This document shows positions 1-9,011 of a stretch of DNA of 47,802 nucleotides, piece after piece. Made by a program: the position numbers and the translations under genes. The notes beneath the pieces are model-generated. The model saw nothing but the letters and a program-made list of their open reading frames with translations, was not told where the DNA came from and did not search any database. The stretch comes from Anaerolineales bacterium. Its GTDB lineage: Bacteria; Chloroflexota; Anaerolineae; Anaerolineales; Villigracilaceae. The stretch spans positions 1 through 47,802 of the forward strand of contig JAUXUL010000009.1 of the NCBI GenBank assembly GCA_030680795.1, given 5' to 3'. The first letter of the stretch is position 1, and every line of letters starts with the position of its first letter.

Positions 1-90
1 CAGCAGTCCGAATCCAACATAGATGCCATAACTTTAGTTGGTCAAGAATCCATAATCTGGATCAAACTCCGCTTGGATGACGGAGGACTG

Positions 91-516
91 TTAGTTTTGG
101 AAACTTTCTTCGAGCAGGTCGAAGATCTGCGGCATCGTAAAGTGGACGTAACTGCACAGGAAGACTTCTTCGCCCCAATCAGGGTCAGCCCATTTTTCGG
201 GCGGAAGAAGCTGAGCGAGGGAATCATCTGATGCGAAGTCTTTCGTTTCCACCTTGACTACAACATTGTTCCTGACTTCAATGACCGCGGAAGGCTGGCA
301 AATGGATCGAGCGTCACCTTGAATCTCGAATGTGTAGTCTGTAATTCCCTGTGCATCCCATTTGACGCGTGCCTGAGGAAGTTCCGCGCGGACTCTCGAA
401 ATTGTCAGGGAATGTTTGGCGGACGAAATCGGATTATACAGAACCTGGATAATGACTCCAAGTAACAGGGTAATGATGACGGCTGTTTTAGCGGTTTGTA
501 GTTTTAAGAATGTCAT
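91..516 (-). CDS. DUF6174-like membrane-anchored protein
   Basis: This 141-residue protein has one hydrophobic helix near the N-terminus (about residues 10-28), which fits a signal anchor or uncleaved signal peptide. A soluble domain outside the membrane would follow. The stretch WDAQGITDYTFEIQ followed by a Cys-containing strand and a VVVKVET-like strand resembles the DUF6174 family, small secreted proteins of unknown function. Two cysteines (in SICQP and FLCSY) could form a disulfide. No clear Shine-Dalgarno precedes the start. It stands alone, upstream of the terminator of the FAD oxidoreductase genes on the same strand. The family call is from memory of the motif; the function is unknown. 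Confidence 0.6.
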   Translation of the reverse strand: MTFLKLQTAKTAVIITLLLGVIIQVLYNPISSAKHSLTISRVRAELPQARVKWDAQGITDYTFEIQGDARSICQPSAVIEVRNNVVVKVETKDFASDDSLAQLLPPEKWADPDWGEEVFLCSYVHFTMPQIFDLLEESFQN

Positions 517-536
517 TAGCGGGAATATAACATAAC

Positions 537-568
537 AAAAAGACCAACGAGATTACTCGCTGGTCTTT
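537..568 (-). terminator. Rho-independent terminator of the oxidoreductase gene pair
   Basis: A 13-bp stem with one mismatch (arms 539-551 and 556-568, loop ATTA) lies immediately downstream of the minus-strand stop at 576. Read on the minus strand it is followed by a run of five T. This is a standard intrinsic terminator shape. Confidence 0.8.
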
Positions 569-575
569 CACCTTT

Positions 576-2075
576 TTACTTCAACACCTTCACTACATTC
601 CTCCCTGCCGCGCCGCTGACTCCGCCTCCGCCGTGGACTCCGCTTCCGCAGAGATACAGGTTATCCATGGGCGTCTTGTGATTCGACCAGCCAGGGATGG
701 GACGCATGAACATGAATTGATCGAGCATGATCTGACCATGGTTGAGGTCGCCTTCGGTGAGACCGTAGGTTTGCTCAAGGTCGAGTGGTGTGAGAGATTT
801 ACGATTTACGATTGACGATTTCAGATCGGGGAAATATTCCGCAAGTGTGTCAATCGCGACATTCTCAACTTTCTTACTTTCCACTTTCCACTCACCACTT
901 TTTAACTTATATGCAGCATATTGGAAATGAACGCTGACAACATTGCCGGAAGTGGTCACTTCGAGATAGGGCTTTTCGGAGATTTGATGATACTTGGCGG
1001 CGTCATAGGCTTTCTCTAAATATTTGATGGACGGGGCTACTGCAACTGTCCCAGCGGGAATGCCGTGTTTGCCATCTGTCAGCAAATGCACTTTGGCGAC
1101 CGATCCGCGCATTTTGATGGATTGGACGTTCCACACAAATTCAGGCGGGAGATTCATTGCGCCAACGAGAGTGAGAAGTGTATGTTTCGGGTCAGCGGCG
1201 GAGATGATATTGCTTGCGGAAATCTCTTCGCCATTCTTCAACACAACACCCTTACATGTGTACGTGTCTACTTGTATATGTTTTACTTCCGCCCCCATGC
1301 GAATTTCACCGCCGAAGGATTTCACTGCACTCCCAAGCGCCTCACTAATTTTTCCAACTCCGCCTTGCACAGAGACATGCGACATGCCGCCGCGATTCGC
1401 CCAGTTGTGCATGAGCGTATAACCTGTGCCTGCGCCCATCACGCCGAGAGTGAATCCATGAATGCCAAGCGATGCGACTGCGGCTTTGACCACATCCGAC
1501 TCGAACCATTCGTCCGCGAATTCTTCGGCGGTCATGGGGATGCCGCGGATGACCCGCATCATATCCACCCCGCCCATCAAGCGCAGATCAAGACCGATTT
1601 CGGCGAGTCCCAAGCCCTCGTTGAAACTGAAGTTCTTTGGCAAACGCGGCATGATGGTCTCATTGGCAAGATGAATAAAGCGCGAGGCTTTGTCCATGAA
1701 ATCGAGGAAGGGTTTCCAGTTTGCTGCGTCTTTTTCGGAGAAGCGTTTGATAGACTCTGCCGCTTTGGCAGGATCGGGATCGAGGACGAGGTGGTTGGAA
1801 TCTTCTTGGAGGGAGATGAAAGGTTTTCGGACAGAATCAATCCCAAGTCCGAATGAGGCGAGTTTCAAGTCTTTGATAATGTCAGGGCGCAGAGTCCCGC
1901 CGGCATGGAGAGAATCCACGGTGAAGCCATCCCCAAAAGACTCAGTGATGACCTGCCCGCCGACGATGTCCCGTCGTTCAAGGACGATAACCTTTTTGCC
2001 TTTCTTAGCAAGATACGCCGCGGCCACCAAACCGTTGTGCCCCGCGCCGATGATGATGTAATCGTAGGTGTCCAT
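576..2075 (-). CDS. Phytoene dehydrogenase-like FAD oxidoreductase
   Basis: At 499 residues it has the usual length for the phytoene-desaturase/PYROXD2-like amine oxidase superfamily. The N-terminus carries a Rossmann dinucleotide-binding motif (IIIGAGHNGLVAAAYLAKKG) followed by VLERRDIVGG, the FAD-binding signature. The C-terminus ends in the family's glycine-rich flavin-contacting segment (YLCGSGVHGGGGVSGAAG). It overlaps the upstream paralogue by one base (TAATG), so the two are probably translated together and may form a pair. The substrate is not evident. No other carotenoid gene is in the window, so a carotenoid role is not supported and a PYROXD2-like redox function is equally possible. 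Confidence 0.85.
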   Translation of the reverse strand: MDTYDYIIIGAGHNGLVAAAYLAKKGKKVIVLERRDIVGGQVITESFGDGFTVDSLHAGGTLRPDIIKDLKLASFGLGIDSVRKPFISLQEDSNHLVLDPDPAKAAESIKRFSEKDAANWKPFLDFMDKASRFIHLANETIMPRLPKNFSFNEGLGLAEIGLDLRLMGGVDMMRVIRGIPMTAEEFADEWFESDVVKAAVASLGIHGFTLGVMGAGTGYTLMHNWANRGGMSHVSVQGGVGKISEALGSAVKSFGGEIRMGAEVKHIQVDTYTCKGVVLKNGEEISASNIISAADPKHTLLTLVGAMNLPPEFVWNVQSIKMRGSVAKVHLLTDGKHGIPAGTVAVAPSIKYLEKAYDAAKYHQISEKPYLEVTTSGNVVSVHFQYAAYKLKSGEWKVESKKVENVAIDTLAEYFPDLKSSIVNRKSLTPLDLEQTYGLTEGDLNHGQIMLDQFMFMRPIPGWSNHKTPMDNLYLCGSGVHGGGGVSGAAGRNVVKVLK

Positions 2076-3658
2076 TAAATTCCATCCTTCAATGCAAGTT
2101 CTGCGGCGAATTTACCAGGCGCGCCCATGATGCCGCCGCCAGGATGCGCGCCCGAGCCAGCGAGATAATAGCCATTGATGGGCGTGCGGAAGCCAGACCA
2201 TTTAGTGGCGGGGCGCATGAAGAAGAGTTGATGCAACAGCAGTTCGCCATGGAAGATGTTGCCGCCTGTGATGCCCGTGATGCGCTCAGTGTCGGCTGGC
2301 GTGAGGACTTGTTTGCCGATGATGGCGCGGCGGATGTTCGGCGCGTAGCGTTCGATGGTGGCGATGACCGACTCGCCGAATGCTTCGCGCTTGGCATCGT
2401 CCCAGCCGCCTTCGATATCATACGGCGCGTATTGCACGAAACATGACATGACGTGTTTGCCTGGAGGCGCCATGTCGGGATCGATCATCGAGGGGAAGAT
2501 CATGTCAACATATGGCTCTTTCGCAAAGTGGCCATACTTTGCATCGTCGTAGGCGCGCTCGATGTAATCAATGCTCGGACTGATGGAGACCGCGCCGCGA
2601 TGCAAAACATTTGAGTCGGGTAGCGCGGTGAATTCAGGAAGTTCGCTCAACGCGATGTTGACCTTGCCCGAAGAACCACGCGTGCGGAATTTATTAATGG
2701 AATGAATCAGATCATCGGGGAGATATTTTGATTCAACCAGTTTCAAGAATGTGACGAACGGATCAGCGGATGAAAGGACTGCCTTCGCATAAATCTCATC
2801 GCCATTTTCGAGAGCGACTCCGACAGCGCGTCCACCTTTGACGATGACCTGCCTCGCGGTTGCGTTGAGTTTGATCTCGGCCCCAAACGCGCGCGCCGAA
2901 CTCGCGATGGCTTCAGCGATTCCGCCTGTGCCGCCTTTGGCAAATCCCCACGCACGGAACGCGCCGTCAATTTCGCCCATGTAGTGATGGAGCAACACAT
3001 ACGCGGTGCTTGGTGAGCGCGGACCTAGGAACGTGCCGATGATTCCGCTGGCGGATTTTGTTCCCAAGAGCGCGTCGGTCTCGAACCATTCTTCGAGCAT
3101 ATCCGCCGCGGACTGGGTCATAATTTTGGCGAGACCATACAATTCCTTTTCAGTGAGTGTCGAAGCGAACTGCCCGAGCTTAAGCAAGCCCATTAAATCT
3201 TTTGGACTCAACGAGGTCGGGTCAGGAGGCAACATGCTCAAAATGGGTTTGATGGCTTTCGCAAGGCGCGCCATGCGGCGACCATATTCGTCATAAGCTT
3301 CGGCATCCTTTGGCGAGTGACGATAAATTTCGCGGCGGGTGGTATCGTGATCGTCCCAGCCTGCGATGTAATCGCCGTTGTCCATGGGTGTGAAGGTGCT
3401 CGGCAGCGGCAGGATCTTTAATCCGTGCTGTGGAAGTTTCAAATCACGGATGATCTCTGGTCGCAACAAACTGACCACATACGAGAACTCCGTGAACTGG
3501 AACCCAGGGATGATCTCCTCGGTGATCGTCGCCCCGCCGACGAGATGCCTGCGCTCGAGCACAACGACTTTTTTACCTGCTCTTGCGAGGTATGCGCCAG
3601 CCACAAGTCCGTTGTGCCCGCCGCCGATGATGATTGCGTCGTAATTGTTTGTTGTCAT
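2075..3658 (-). CDS. Phytoene dehydrogenase-like FAD oxidoreductase, paralogue
   Basis: This 527-residue protein belongs to the same superfamily as its downstream neighbour. The N-terminal motif IIIGGGHNGLVAGAYLARAG and VLERRHLVGG bind FAD. The C-terminal YYLAGSGAHPGGGIMGAPG is the conserved flavin-contacting tail. Its stop shares one base with the next start, indicating a two-gene translationally coupled unit. The two copies are clearly diverged, so they may have different substrates or form a heteromer. Upstream lies an AT-rich membrane-protein gene and then a GcvT-fold protein on the same strand, so a longer operon is possible. The specific reaction cannot be assigned from sequence. Confidence 0.85.
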   Translation of the reverse strand: MTTNNYDAIIIGGGHNGLVAGAYLARAGKKVVVLERRHLVGGATITEEIIPGFQFTEFSYVVSLLRPEIIRDLKLPQHGLKILPLPSTFTPMDNGDYIAGWDDHDTTRREIYRHSPKDAEAYDEYGRRMARLAKAIKPILSMLPPDPTSLSPKDLMGLLKLGQFASTLTEKELYGLAKIMTQSAADMLEEWFETDALLGTKSASGIIGTFLGPRSPSTAYVLLHHYMGEIDGAFRAWGFAKGGTGGIAEAIASSARAFGAEIKLNATARQVIVKGGRAVGVALENGDEIYAKAVLSSADPFVTFLKLVESKYLPDDLIHSINKFRTRGSSGKVNIALSELPEFTALPDSNVLHRGAVSISPSIDYIERAYDDAKYGHFAKEPYVDMIFPSMIDPDMAPPGKHVMSCFVQYAPYDIEGGWDDAKREAFGESVIATIERYAPNIRRAIIGKQVLTPADTERITGITGGNIFHGELLLHQLFFMRPATKWSGFRTPINGYYLAGSGAHPGGGIMGAPGKFAAELALKDGI

Positions 3659-3674
3659 AGATAAATCCTTATCC

Positions 3675-4295
3675 CTAAGAAAGATTAAGATATGATCTCA
3701 AAACTGTATCTAATCTTTTGAGTTTTTCTTCAAAGATATTTAAGTAACGACTATGCTCGCCGTTTATGACATTTCGAAATGCATGTAACGGCATTCTATC
3801 GAGAGTTGTAAACCATCCTGCTTGTGCCTTTGAAAGCTTGCCAAGTGTCTTTATGACTGTCTTATCCCAAACTGTATAGTCATTTATCCACTTTGAAAGA
3901 ACATTAGAGTCAGTAAGCCCTGCTCCAAAGTTTCTTAATTCCACACCTTCTGTGCGCAATTCAGCCAGTTTTTGAAGTTCAGGAGGCTCTTTTCCTTTCT
4001 TCTTGTAATTGGCGATGATCTTTTCCAATCTCAGATTTTCTTGATAAGGCACAATAAAGATAACTGAAATCAGAACCAATAAAATATAAATTCCCAATGC
4101 AATAACAATTGTTACTCCAGCTGTTTGTGCGACATTCAAACGATTTTCTGTATTTTGAGCAATCAACAATCCTGCAATCAGAGAAATTACGACATCAATA
4201 ATTATTCCTCTTACTCCCAACCATTCCCACGTTCGCTGAATGCCGAAAGTAAGATTATTTTTCCAGTAATCGCCGAGCTTTTTATTATTGCTCAT
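3675..4295 (-). CDS. Two-helix membrane protein with coiled tail, unknown
   Basis: I chose the start MSNNKKLGDYW at 4295 because an upstream in-frame start would overlap the GcvT-like gene; this leaves a 7-nt gap after that gene's stop at 4303. The 206-residue product has two hydrophobic helices (roughly residues 30-46 and 62-86). A charged, probably helical cytoplasmic region follows (KIIANYKKKGKEPPELQKL). I do not recognise the family. The gene is distinctly AT-rich compared with the flanking GcvT and oxidoreductase genes, suggesting acquisition. It sits as an insertion in what looks like a metabolic gene group. Confidence 0.6.
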   Translation of the reverse strand: MSNNKKLGDYWKNNLTFGIQRTWEWLGVRGIIIDVVISLIAGLLIAQNTENRLNVAQTAGVTIVIALGIYILLVLISVIFIVPYQENLRLEKIIANYKKKGKEPPELQKLAELRTEGVELRNFGAGLTDSNVLSKWINDYTVWDKTVIKTLGKLSKAQAGWFTTLDRMPLHAFRNVINGEHSRYLNIFEEKLKRLDTVLRSYLNLS

Positions 4296-4302
4296 AGTTG
4301 CT

Positions 4303-5499
4303 CTACTTCTTCTTCCACTCAGGCTCATAGAACGGCAGCTTGACCACTTTCGCGGGCGCGTGCTTGCGTTGATGTTCGACGGTGATTTCCATTCTTACAT
4401 CGGTGCCGAGTTCGTAATACGGCTTCTGCAAATGCGCGAGCGCGATGTACTTCTTCAACAGCGGCGACCATGATGCAGTAGATGCGTAGCCCACCTGCAC
4501 ATTACCAACCATGATGGGCATACTGGCACGGATCGCCGAGCCAGGGATTTGCGGAGGCAATCCCACTTCGGCATACAACTGCTCCATGCCCACCCAATCA
4601 ATTTCAATGCCCACCAACTTCCACGCCGAGCCTTCCTTCTTCTCACGTTCCAACGCACGGCGACCGACAAAATAACCTGGCTTGTCGAGCGCAACCGTCC
4701 AATCGAGTCCCAACTCAAACGGCGACGACTTCTGCGCTTCAATCCACGCATGACTCGCGGATGTGTAATCCACTTCAAGCATGAACAGCCCCGCTTCGAC
4801 GCGCGCCATATCGAGTGCGAGAATTCCAACGGGCGTGATCCCATAATCGTGGCCCGCTTCCATCAACGCGTCCCAGACCTTCAACGCGTCCTTTGCGTTC
4901 ATCCAAATCTCATAACCGAGATCGCCCGTATAGCCCGTGCGCGAGATCGTGACTTCGACTCCTCCGAGTATATTCTTCATCAGACGGAAATACTTCAGCC
5001 CTTCGATATCAGTTTCGCAGACGCGCTTCAAAACGGACCTTGAGTTGGGTCCCTGCAAACTGAGCGACGCCACGCCCTCGGTTTGTTCTTCGATCTGCAC
5101 GTCGAGTCCGACCGCGTTCATCATCAACCAGCGCAGATTCGGCTCCGCCGCCGTCATGCGGAAAGTTGTTTCATCAAGACGCGAGACAGTGCCATCGTCA
5201 ATCATCTTGCCTTCGTCATCACACCAGCCCGTGTAATAGACCTGTCCCACTTTCAACTTCTGGATATCGCGCGTGGTGACGCGGTCCAACAGGCGCGCTG
5301 CGTCGCGTCCCTTGATGATGTACTTCATCAAAGGCGTCACATCAATCAGCGCCGCCGCATTGCGGATGGCCCAATACTCGCGGTCAATCGTATGTTCATA
5401 CGACCCGACGACGAAATATCCCGCCCACTTGCGCCAATTCTGCGGCTGGCACAACGCGGACGTTCGTTCATGAAATGGAGTGTTGCGTAGTTGTCGCAT
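4303..5499 (-). CDS. Aminomethyltransferase (GcvT-fold) family protein
   Basis: This 398-residue protein matches the GcvT/YgfZ/DMSP-demethylase superfamily, folate-dependent enzymes that take one-carbon units from methylamine-type substrates. Visible family signatures are LIDVTPLMKYIIKGRDA near the N-terminus, SLSLQGPNSRSVL, ISRTGYTGDLGYEIW and LDMARVEAGLFMLEVDY. The C-terminal barrel region (VGYASTASWSPLLKKYIALA) is also typical. No genes for glycine cleavage P, H or L proteins are nearby. It is therefore more likely a stand-alone demethylase acting on dimethylglycine, sarcosine or a related compound than part of the glycine cleavage complex. The flanking FAD oxidoreductases could supply a redox partner, but that is only inference. 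Confidence 0.8.
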   Translation of the reverse strand: MRQLRNTPFHERTSALCQPQNWRKWAGYFVVGSYEHTIDREYWAIRNAAALIDVTPLMKYIIKGRDAARLLDRVTTRDIQKLKVGQVYYTGWCDDEGKMIDDGTVSRLDETTFRMTAAEPNLRWLMMNAVGLDVQIEEQTEGVASLSLQGPNSRSVLKRVCETDIEGLKYFRLMKNILGGVEVTISRTGYTGDLGYEIWMNAKDALKVWDALMEAGHDYGITPVGILALDMARVEAGLFMLEVDYTSASHAWIEAQKSSPFELGLDWTVALDKPGYFVGRRALEREKKEGSAWKLVGIEIDWVGMEQLYAEVGLPPQIPGSAIRASMPIMVGNVQVGYASTASWSPLLKKYIALAHLQKPYYELGTDVRMEITVEHQRKHAPAKVVKLPFYEPEWKKK

Positions 5500-5577
5500 A
5501 AATAAACCCTTCTGTAATCAGTGGTCAGTAATCAATAAAACAAATCTCCCGAGAAATTTTGGGGGCTTTGTTTTGGT

Positions 5578-6681
5578 TTACTCTACTTCTTCTTCATATT
5601 CCGCCAAAACTGTATCCGATAAATGTGATAACAATTTTTGTTTTACCAATTCATCTAAACTATCATATGAAATGTAAGTACAAAGTTCAGAGAGTGCCCC
5701 TTTTTCAAGTAACGAAAAAACGGGTCTCTGTAATTCTTGAAAAACTTTATCTTTTCTACTTGAAGGAGCAACGATGTGCAACTTAATATCCATGTTTGGC
5801 TGTAAAGCCAACAAGTCAGCCATGCGGAGAATTCCAGAATAAACAGATGTAGTGTGTTCGACTTCAAAAGCACGCACAATAGAACGCTTCCTCAACCAAA
5901 GAACATCTATCTGTTCAATTGTCCGTATCGTCGCTTCATCGTAATTCAAAGGTAAAGTATTAAGCAAAGTGTTGCCATCTGGTTTCCATTCCTGTAAAAC
6001 CCTGGAACGGTCATTTTTAGGCAACCAGATACTGAATCCCATTTTCTCGCCAATTTTAGCCAGTACAGCCTGATACTTGATAGATTCCCGAACAACAAAA
6101 TCTGTGACTTCTTGTTGTTGTTCGGGTTCAGTATTTTCTTCTGGAATTGCAACAGTTACAACTTTGTCGCTGCGATGTACTCTTGGCTTTAAGAACTTTC
6201 GATATTCATGTTCGTCAATTTCATAAACCCTTTGTTGCGTTTGTTGGGTAACCAAAAGGCTTTCCAAAAATTTCCCATCCTTTTCTGGAATCTCAATCAA
6301 ACTTGCTCGAAATCTTCCTGTCCATAATGATGAATGCTTTTGATATCCTTTAGTTAAGGATAAGGTGTTCCAGACTTCATCTTCACGGATTGGAATTGTG
6401 TGTTCTTTATTTAGCCATATCGTCGGCTTTACACCAAACCGAACAACAAAGGGATCATTTTCTTGATAGTAAAGCGGGGATTCGTCAATAATATAATCTT
6501 TTGTAACATCAAGAATTCCAATCCATCTTGAAAACTTAGTCATATAGCAAATAAATTTGTCACCAGGATGAATTCGTTCTGCGGCATGAATCTGTCTTTC
6601 TCGAAAGCCTGACAAACTCATATCAGACTTTGAAAAAGTTTCATAAGTTTCGGGGGAAAAGATATTCAGATAATAAGCCAT
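5578..6681 (-). CDS. EVE-like domain fused to PD-(D/E)XK-like nuclease
   Basis: The 367-residue protein has two parts. Residues about 1-140 resemble an EVE/PUA-like domain (RIHPGDKFICYMTKFSRWIG), a fold that reads modified bases in DNA or RNA. A charged linker rich in Glu and Gln follows near 180-195. The C-terminal part has IDVLWLR (Asp259) then AFEVEHTTSVYSG (Glu273 and Glu275), a degenerate PD-(D/E)XK nuclease pattern with His where Lys usually stands. EVE domains fused to nucleases are known as modification-dependent, type IV-like defence proteins. It is AT-rich and lies between host genes with no methylase, as expected for a solitary enzyme of that kind. Activity is inferred. Confidence 0.6.
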   Translation of the reverse strand: MAYYLNIFSPETYETFSKSDMSLSGFRERQIHAAERIHPGDKFICYMTKFSRWIGILDVTKDYIIDESPLYYQENDPFVVRFGVKPTIWLNKEHTIPIREDEVWNTLSLTKGYQKHSSLWTGRFRASLIEIPEKDGKFLESLLVTQQTQQRVYEIDEHEYRKFLKPRVHRSDKVVTVAIPEENTEPEQQQEVTDFVVRESIKYQAVLAKIGEKMGFSIWLPKNDRSRVLQEWKPDGNTLLNTLPLNYDEATIRTIEQIDVLWLRKRSIVRAFEVEHTTSVYSGILRMADLLALQPNMDIKLHIVAPSSRKDKVFQELQRPVFSLLEKGALSELCTYISYDSLDELVKQKLLSHLSDTVLAEYEEEVE

Positions 6682-6751
6682 TGTTTTGCTCCACCGTCGT
6701 TATTTATTTATTTTATGCCTGATTCAACCTAGCTCATTTTCTTGATATGCT

Positions 6752-7081
6752 TCATAAAGTTTTACCCCGCGCCCGTGGTCTGTGCCCGTTCATCAATAAT
6801 TCATTCTGCTCTTCCTGGGGATAAAACGAAAGCGCTTTTTTCAGTAATTTTTTCAACTCATTCAAGAATGGATAACGTGGATTGAAGGCATACGGGCGCG
6901 TGCGTCCCACTTCACGGCTGACCAAAACATCGCTCTTCTCGAACTTATCCAACTGCATTTGAATGGACTTCAAATCCGCTTCATAGAAACTGGCGATCTC
7001 ACGCGCATATCCTTCCTCGCGCGCCAAAATATAGATCAACACCCGTTCAGCATTTTTTGAACCTAGAAGCACTTCGATCAT
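6752..7081 (-). CDS. Winged helix-turn-helix transcriptional regulator
   Basis: This 109-residue protein has an ArsR-like winged helix fold. Helix 1 is AERVLIYILAREEGYAREIASFY, the recognition region is LKSIQMQLDKFEKSDVLVSREVG, and the wing is RTRPYAFNPRYPFLNELKKLL. This layout is common in small regulators found beside nucleotidyltransferase-type toxin genes, though no partner is adjacent here. An AGAGG ribosome site lies 9 nt before the ATG. A palindrome at the predicted transcription start (7108-7123) suggests autorepression. The end of a broken cupin gene lies directly upstream on the same strand. Confidence 0.75.
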   Translation of the reverse strand: MIEVLLGSKNAERVLIYILAREEGYAREIASFYEADLKSIQMQLDKFEKSDVLVSREVGRTRPYAFNPRYPFLNELKKLLKKALSFYPQEEQNELLMNGHRPRARGKTL

Positions 7082-7107
7082 GGAGCAAATCCTCTCGACG
7101 GCTATTT

Positions 7108-7140
7108 ACCGTCAAATGACGGTTATTTTCCGTCATTATA
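7108..7140 (-). promoter_or_regulatory. Promoter and candidate operator of the wHTH gene
   Basis: On the minus strand a perfect TATAAT -10 box sits at 7140-7135. Just downstream is the perfect inverted repeat ACCGTCA-AA-TGACGGT (7108-7123), and a third half-site CCGTCAT at 7130-7136 overlaps the -10. The palindrome covers the expected start of transcription, the usual place for an autorepressor site. No strong -35 box is visible. Confidence 0.6.
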
Positions 7141-7365
7141 TCATTGCCTGTTCGAATACTCTGCTGGCGCGAAGAACACCAACACCTTCAACTCTTCCTC
7201 AATCGAGCCAGCCTGCCAGTTGCGGTCCTCGTCTGCGGCTTTGATCTGAGCCTTGCCGCTCACCACGTAATAGACCTCATCCTCCGTGTGTGATAATTGT
7301 GTTCAGTCAGCTCGCAGGCTTGCATGGTATTTCCATTTCCGTCATTGCGATGAGGGAAATTGCCT
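7141..7365 (-). pseudogene. Cupin-domain gene remnant with frameshift
   Basis: Read on the minus strand, one frame gives MQACELTEHNYH and another continues HTEDEVYYVVSGKAQIKAAD to a stop at 7141-7143. HTEDEVYYVVSGKA is a textbook cupin metal-binding/beta-barrel motif. The two frames join at a CACACA stretch; removing one CA unit would restore a continuous reading frame, so a 2-base slippage most simply explains the break. The 5' part of the domain is short or missing. The remnant abuts the promoter of the wHTH gene. Confidence 0.65.
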
Positions 7366-7523
7366 CACCCTATGGGCTCGTAATTACCTGCCTACCGAAA
7401 ATAATATATAATTTTACCTGCATTTTCCGAAAACAAGAAACGAGAGTTTTACAACAAAAACGACAGACAAACCTTATTTATCCGTCGTTCTAAAATTATT
7501 GAAATAATGTATTTCTCCTTTCC

Positions 7524-8975
7524 CTATGGGCTTATGGCCTTGATCGCCTCAACGCCGTAATACTCACTCCCACAAGTGATAACAGATTCTTTCTCCATAT
7601 CCCTTGATCTCATAATATCCTGCACACCTATTCCCTGCATATCAATAACGATCACTTCAACCAATTGCAGTCCCTGCGCTTTGGCTTCTTTGATGTCTGC
7701 ATCCCGTTGGTCCCATAGTTCTGCGCGATGTATAAACCCGGGCAGTTCCGAGTAATTCGTTTTGATAAGGCGCGCAGTATATGCAATGCTGGCCAGAATC
7801 CCGGCTAATGCAAGGATATGCAGCCATTTTTTGGGCAAGCGAGCGTGGAAATACTGTCCATAATGCCATGCAATTACGGCCATTCCTGCCAGCATGGTAA
7901 ACCTTGAAAGCGACTGTCCACGTGGGTCGGGAGGAGTGCTGTAAAAACGAACGCTGGGAGCCTGTATTGCTGAAATCAATAACCAGACAACGATCAATGT
8001 CAGCGATGCGATCATTGTTGTTTTCCATATACTCACCTGCAATGTCTCAGCCAGTTTGAAACGAGCTGCCATGGCAAGACATGCAAAGAAAAATATAAGC
8101 ACCACGTGAGGAACAGGCAGGCTCTTGAAGGACTGGATTATGAAGTTAGCCGCATATCTGAAGGAAAGAAAGGGTACCAATAATAAGTTGGTAGGCTTCG
8201 CCGACATATCCCCATAACGGGAATTGGATGGGGAAACTATCAAGGCTATCATTGCCAACATAAGAAAAACAAAGGCCATCAATACTGTGGGAAACGTTCT
8301 TACAGCCCAGTCAACCTGTTTTCGTTTTAAATACCAGAATACCATCAACGTTAACGTGATGCCTGCCAATAAATACACGCTGCCTATTTCAGAAAGCCCT
8401 CCTCCCAAAAAAGCTAATGGAGCAATCAAGACTTTGAAAAATTTACTTTCCTGTCCCCCAGCCATTTGAGATGTGATGATGCCAAGCAGGTAAACCGCCG
8501 TAATTAGAGTGAAGCTATAATGCACTCCCGCCTGCCAGTATAGAACCTGGAAGCGTTGTGTGGAAATGTAAAGGTTGAAATACAACAGCATGGCGCTGCC
8601 CAATAAGATCACGCTTTTGGGTATGGCTCCGTTCATTTTGGAAAAATTGGATATGACCCAGAACATGCCCGCAAGCCATAACATAATAATCAAAGTTGCC
8701 ATGATTTGTGTGCCAAACACGCCTGCCAGGTAAAACAGGCCGGAAAACAGCGTTAAGGTGTAGCGATTAGTTGAATACCCCCGATGAGCCTGTTCGCCGG
8801 TAAGAAAGTAAGTGTTCACCGTTTTCCATACTCCGAGGTCTTTGAAATCACGGTTATAACACCAGTCATCGCCCCAGTAACGGTTATAAAAACCCATATA
8901 TGCCAGCAAAGCCAATCCGGCAAATGTGACCAAAATACCTAGCAGGATCGTCCATCGGTTGAATTGTCTCATCAA
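7524..8975 (-). CDS. DUF6056-like polytopic membrane protein
   Basis: The 483-residue protein has about twelve hydrophobic helices. Its first extracellular loop begins GFYNRYWGDDWCYNRDF, where adjacent acidic residues after the first helix resemble the GT-C-like glycosyltransferase layout of DUF6056 proteins. A soluble C-terminal tail (about 60 residues) includes VIVIDMQGIGVQDIM. Such proteins are thought to modify cell-surface glycans, but no DUF6056 activity is established to my knowledge. The gene is monocistronic in this window. The family assignment rests on topology and the YWGDDW motif. Confidence 0.65.
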   Translation of the reverse strand: MMRQFNRWTILLGILVTFAGLALLAYMGFYNRYWGDDWCYNRDFKDLGVWKTVNTYFLTGEQAHRGYSTNRYTLTLFSGLFYLAGVFGTQIMATLIIMLWLAGMFWVISNFSKMNGAIPKSVILLGSAMLLYFNLYISTQRFQVLYWQAGVHYSFTLITAVYLLGIITSQMAGGQESKFFKVLIAPLAFLGGGLSEIGSVYLLAGITLTLMVFWYLKRKQVDWAVRTFPTVLMAFVFLMLAMIALIVSPSNSRYGDMSAKPTNLLLVPFLSFRYAANFIIQSFKSLPVPHVVLIFFFACLAMAARFKLAETLQVSIWKTTMIASLTLIVVWLLISAIQAPSVRFYSTPPDPRGQSLSRFTMLAGMAVIAWHYGQYFHARLPKKWLHILALAGILASIAYTARLIKTNYSELPGFIHRAELWDQRDADIKEAKAQGLQLVEVIVIDMQGIGVQDIMRSRDMEKESVITCGSEYYGVEAIKAISP

Positions 8976-9011
8976 AAAACCTTTTTTATGAAATATATTC
9001 CAGAGTTGAAA

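Noticed and set aside
1024-1856. Long plus-strand frames opposite the FAD oxidoreductase
   Set aside because: Antisense shadows of a well-supported gene; no protein-like features of their own.
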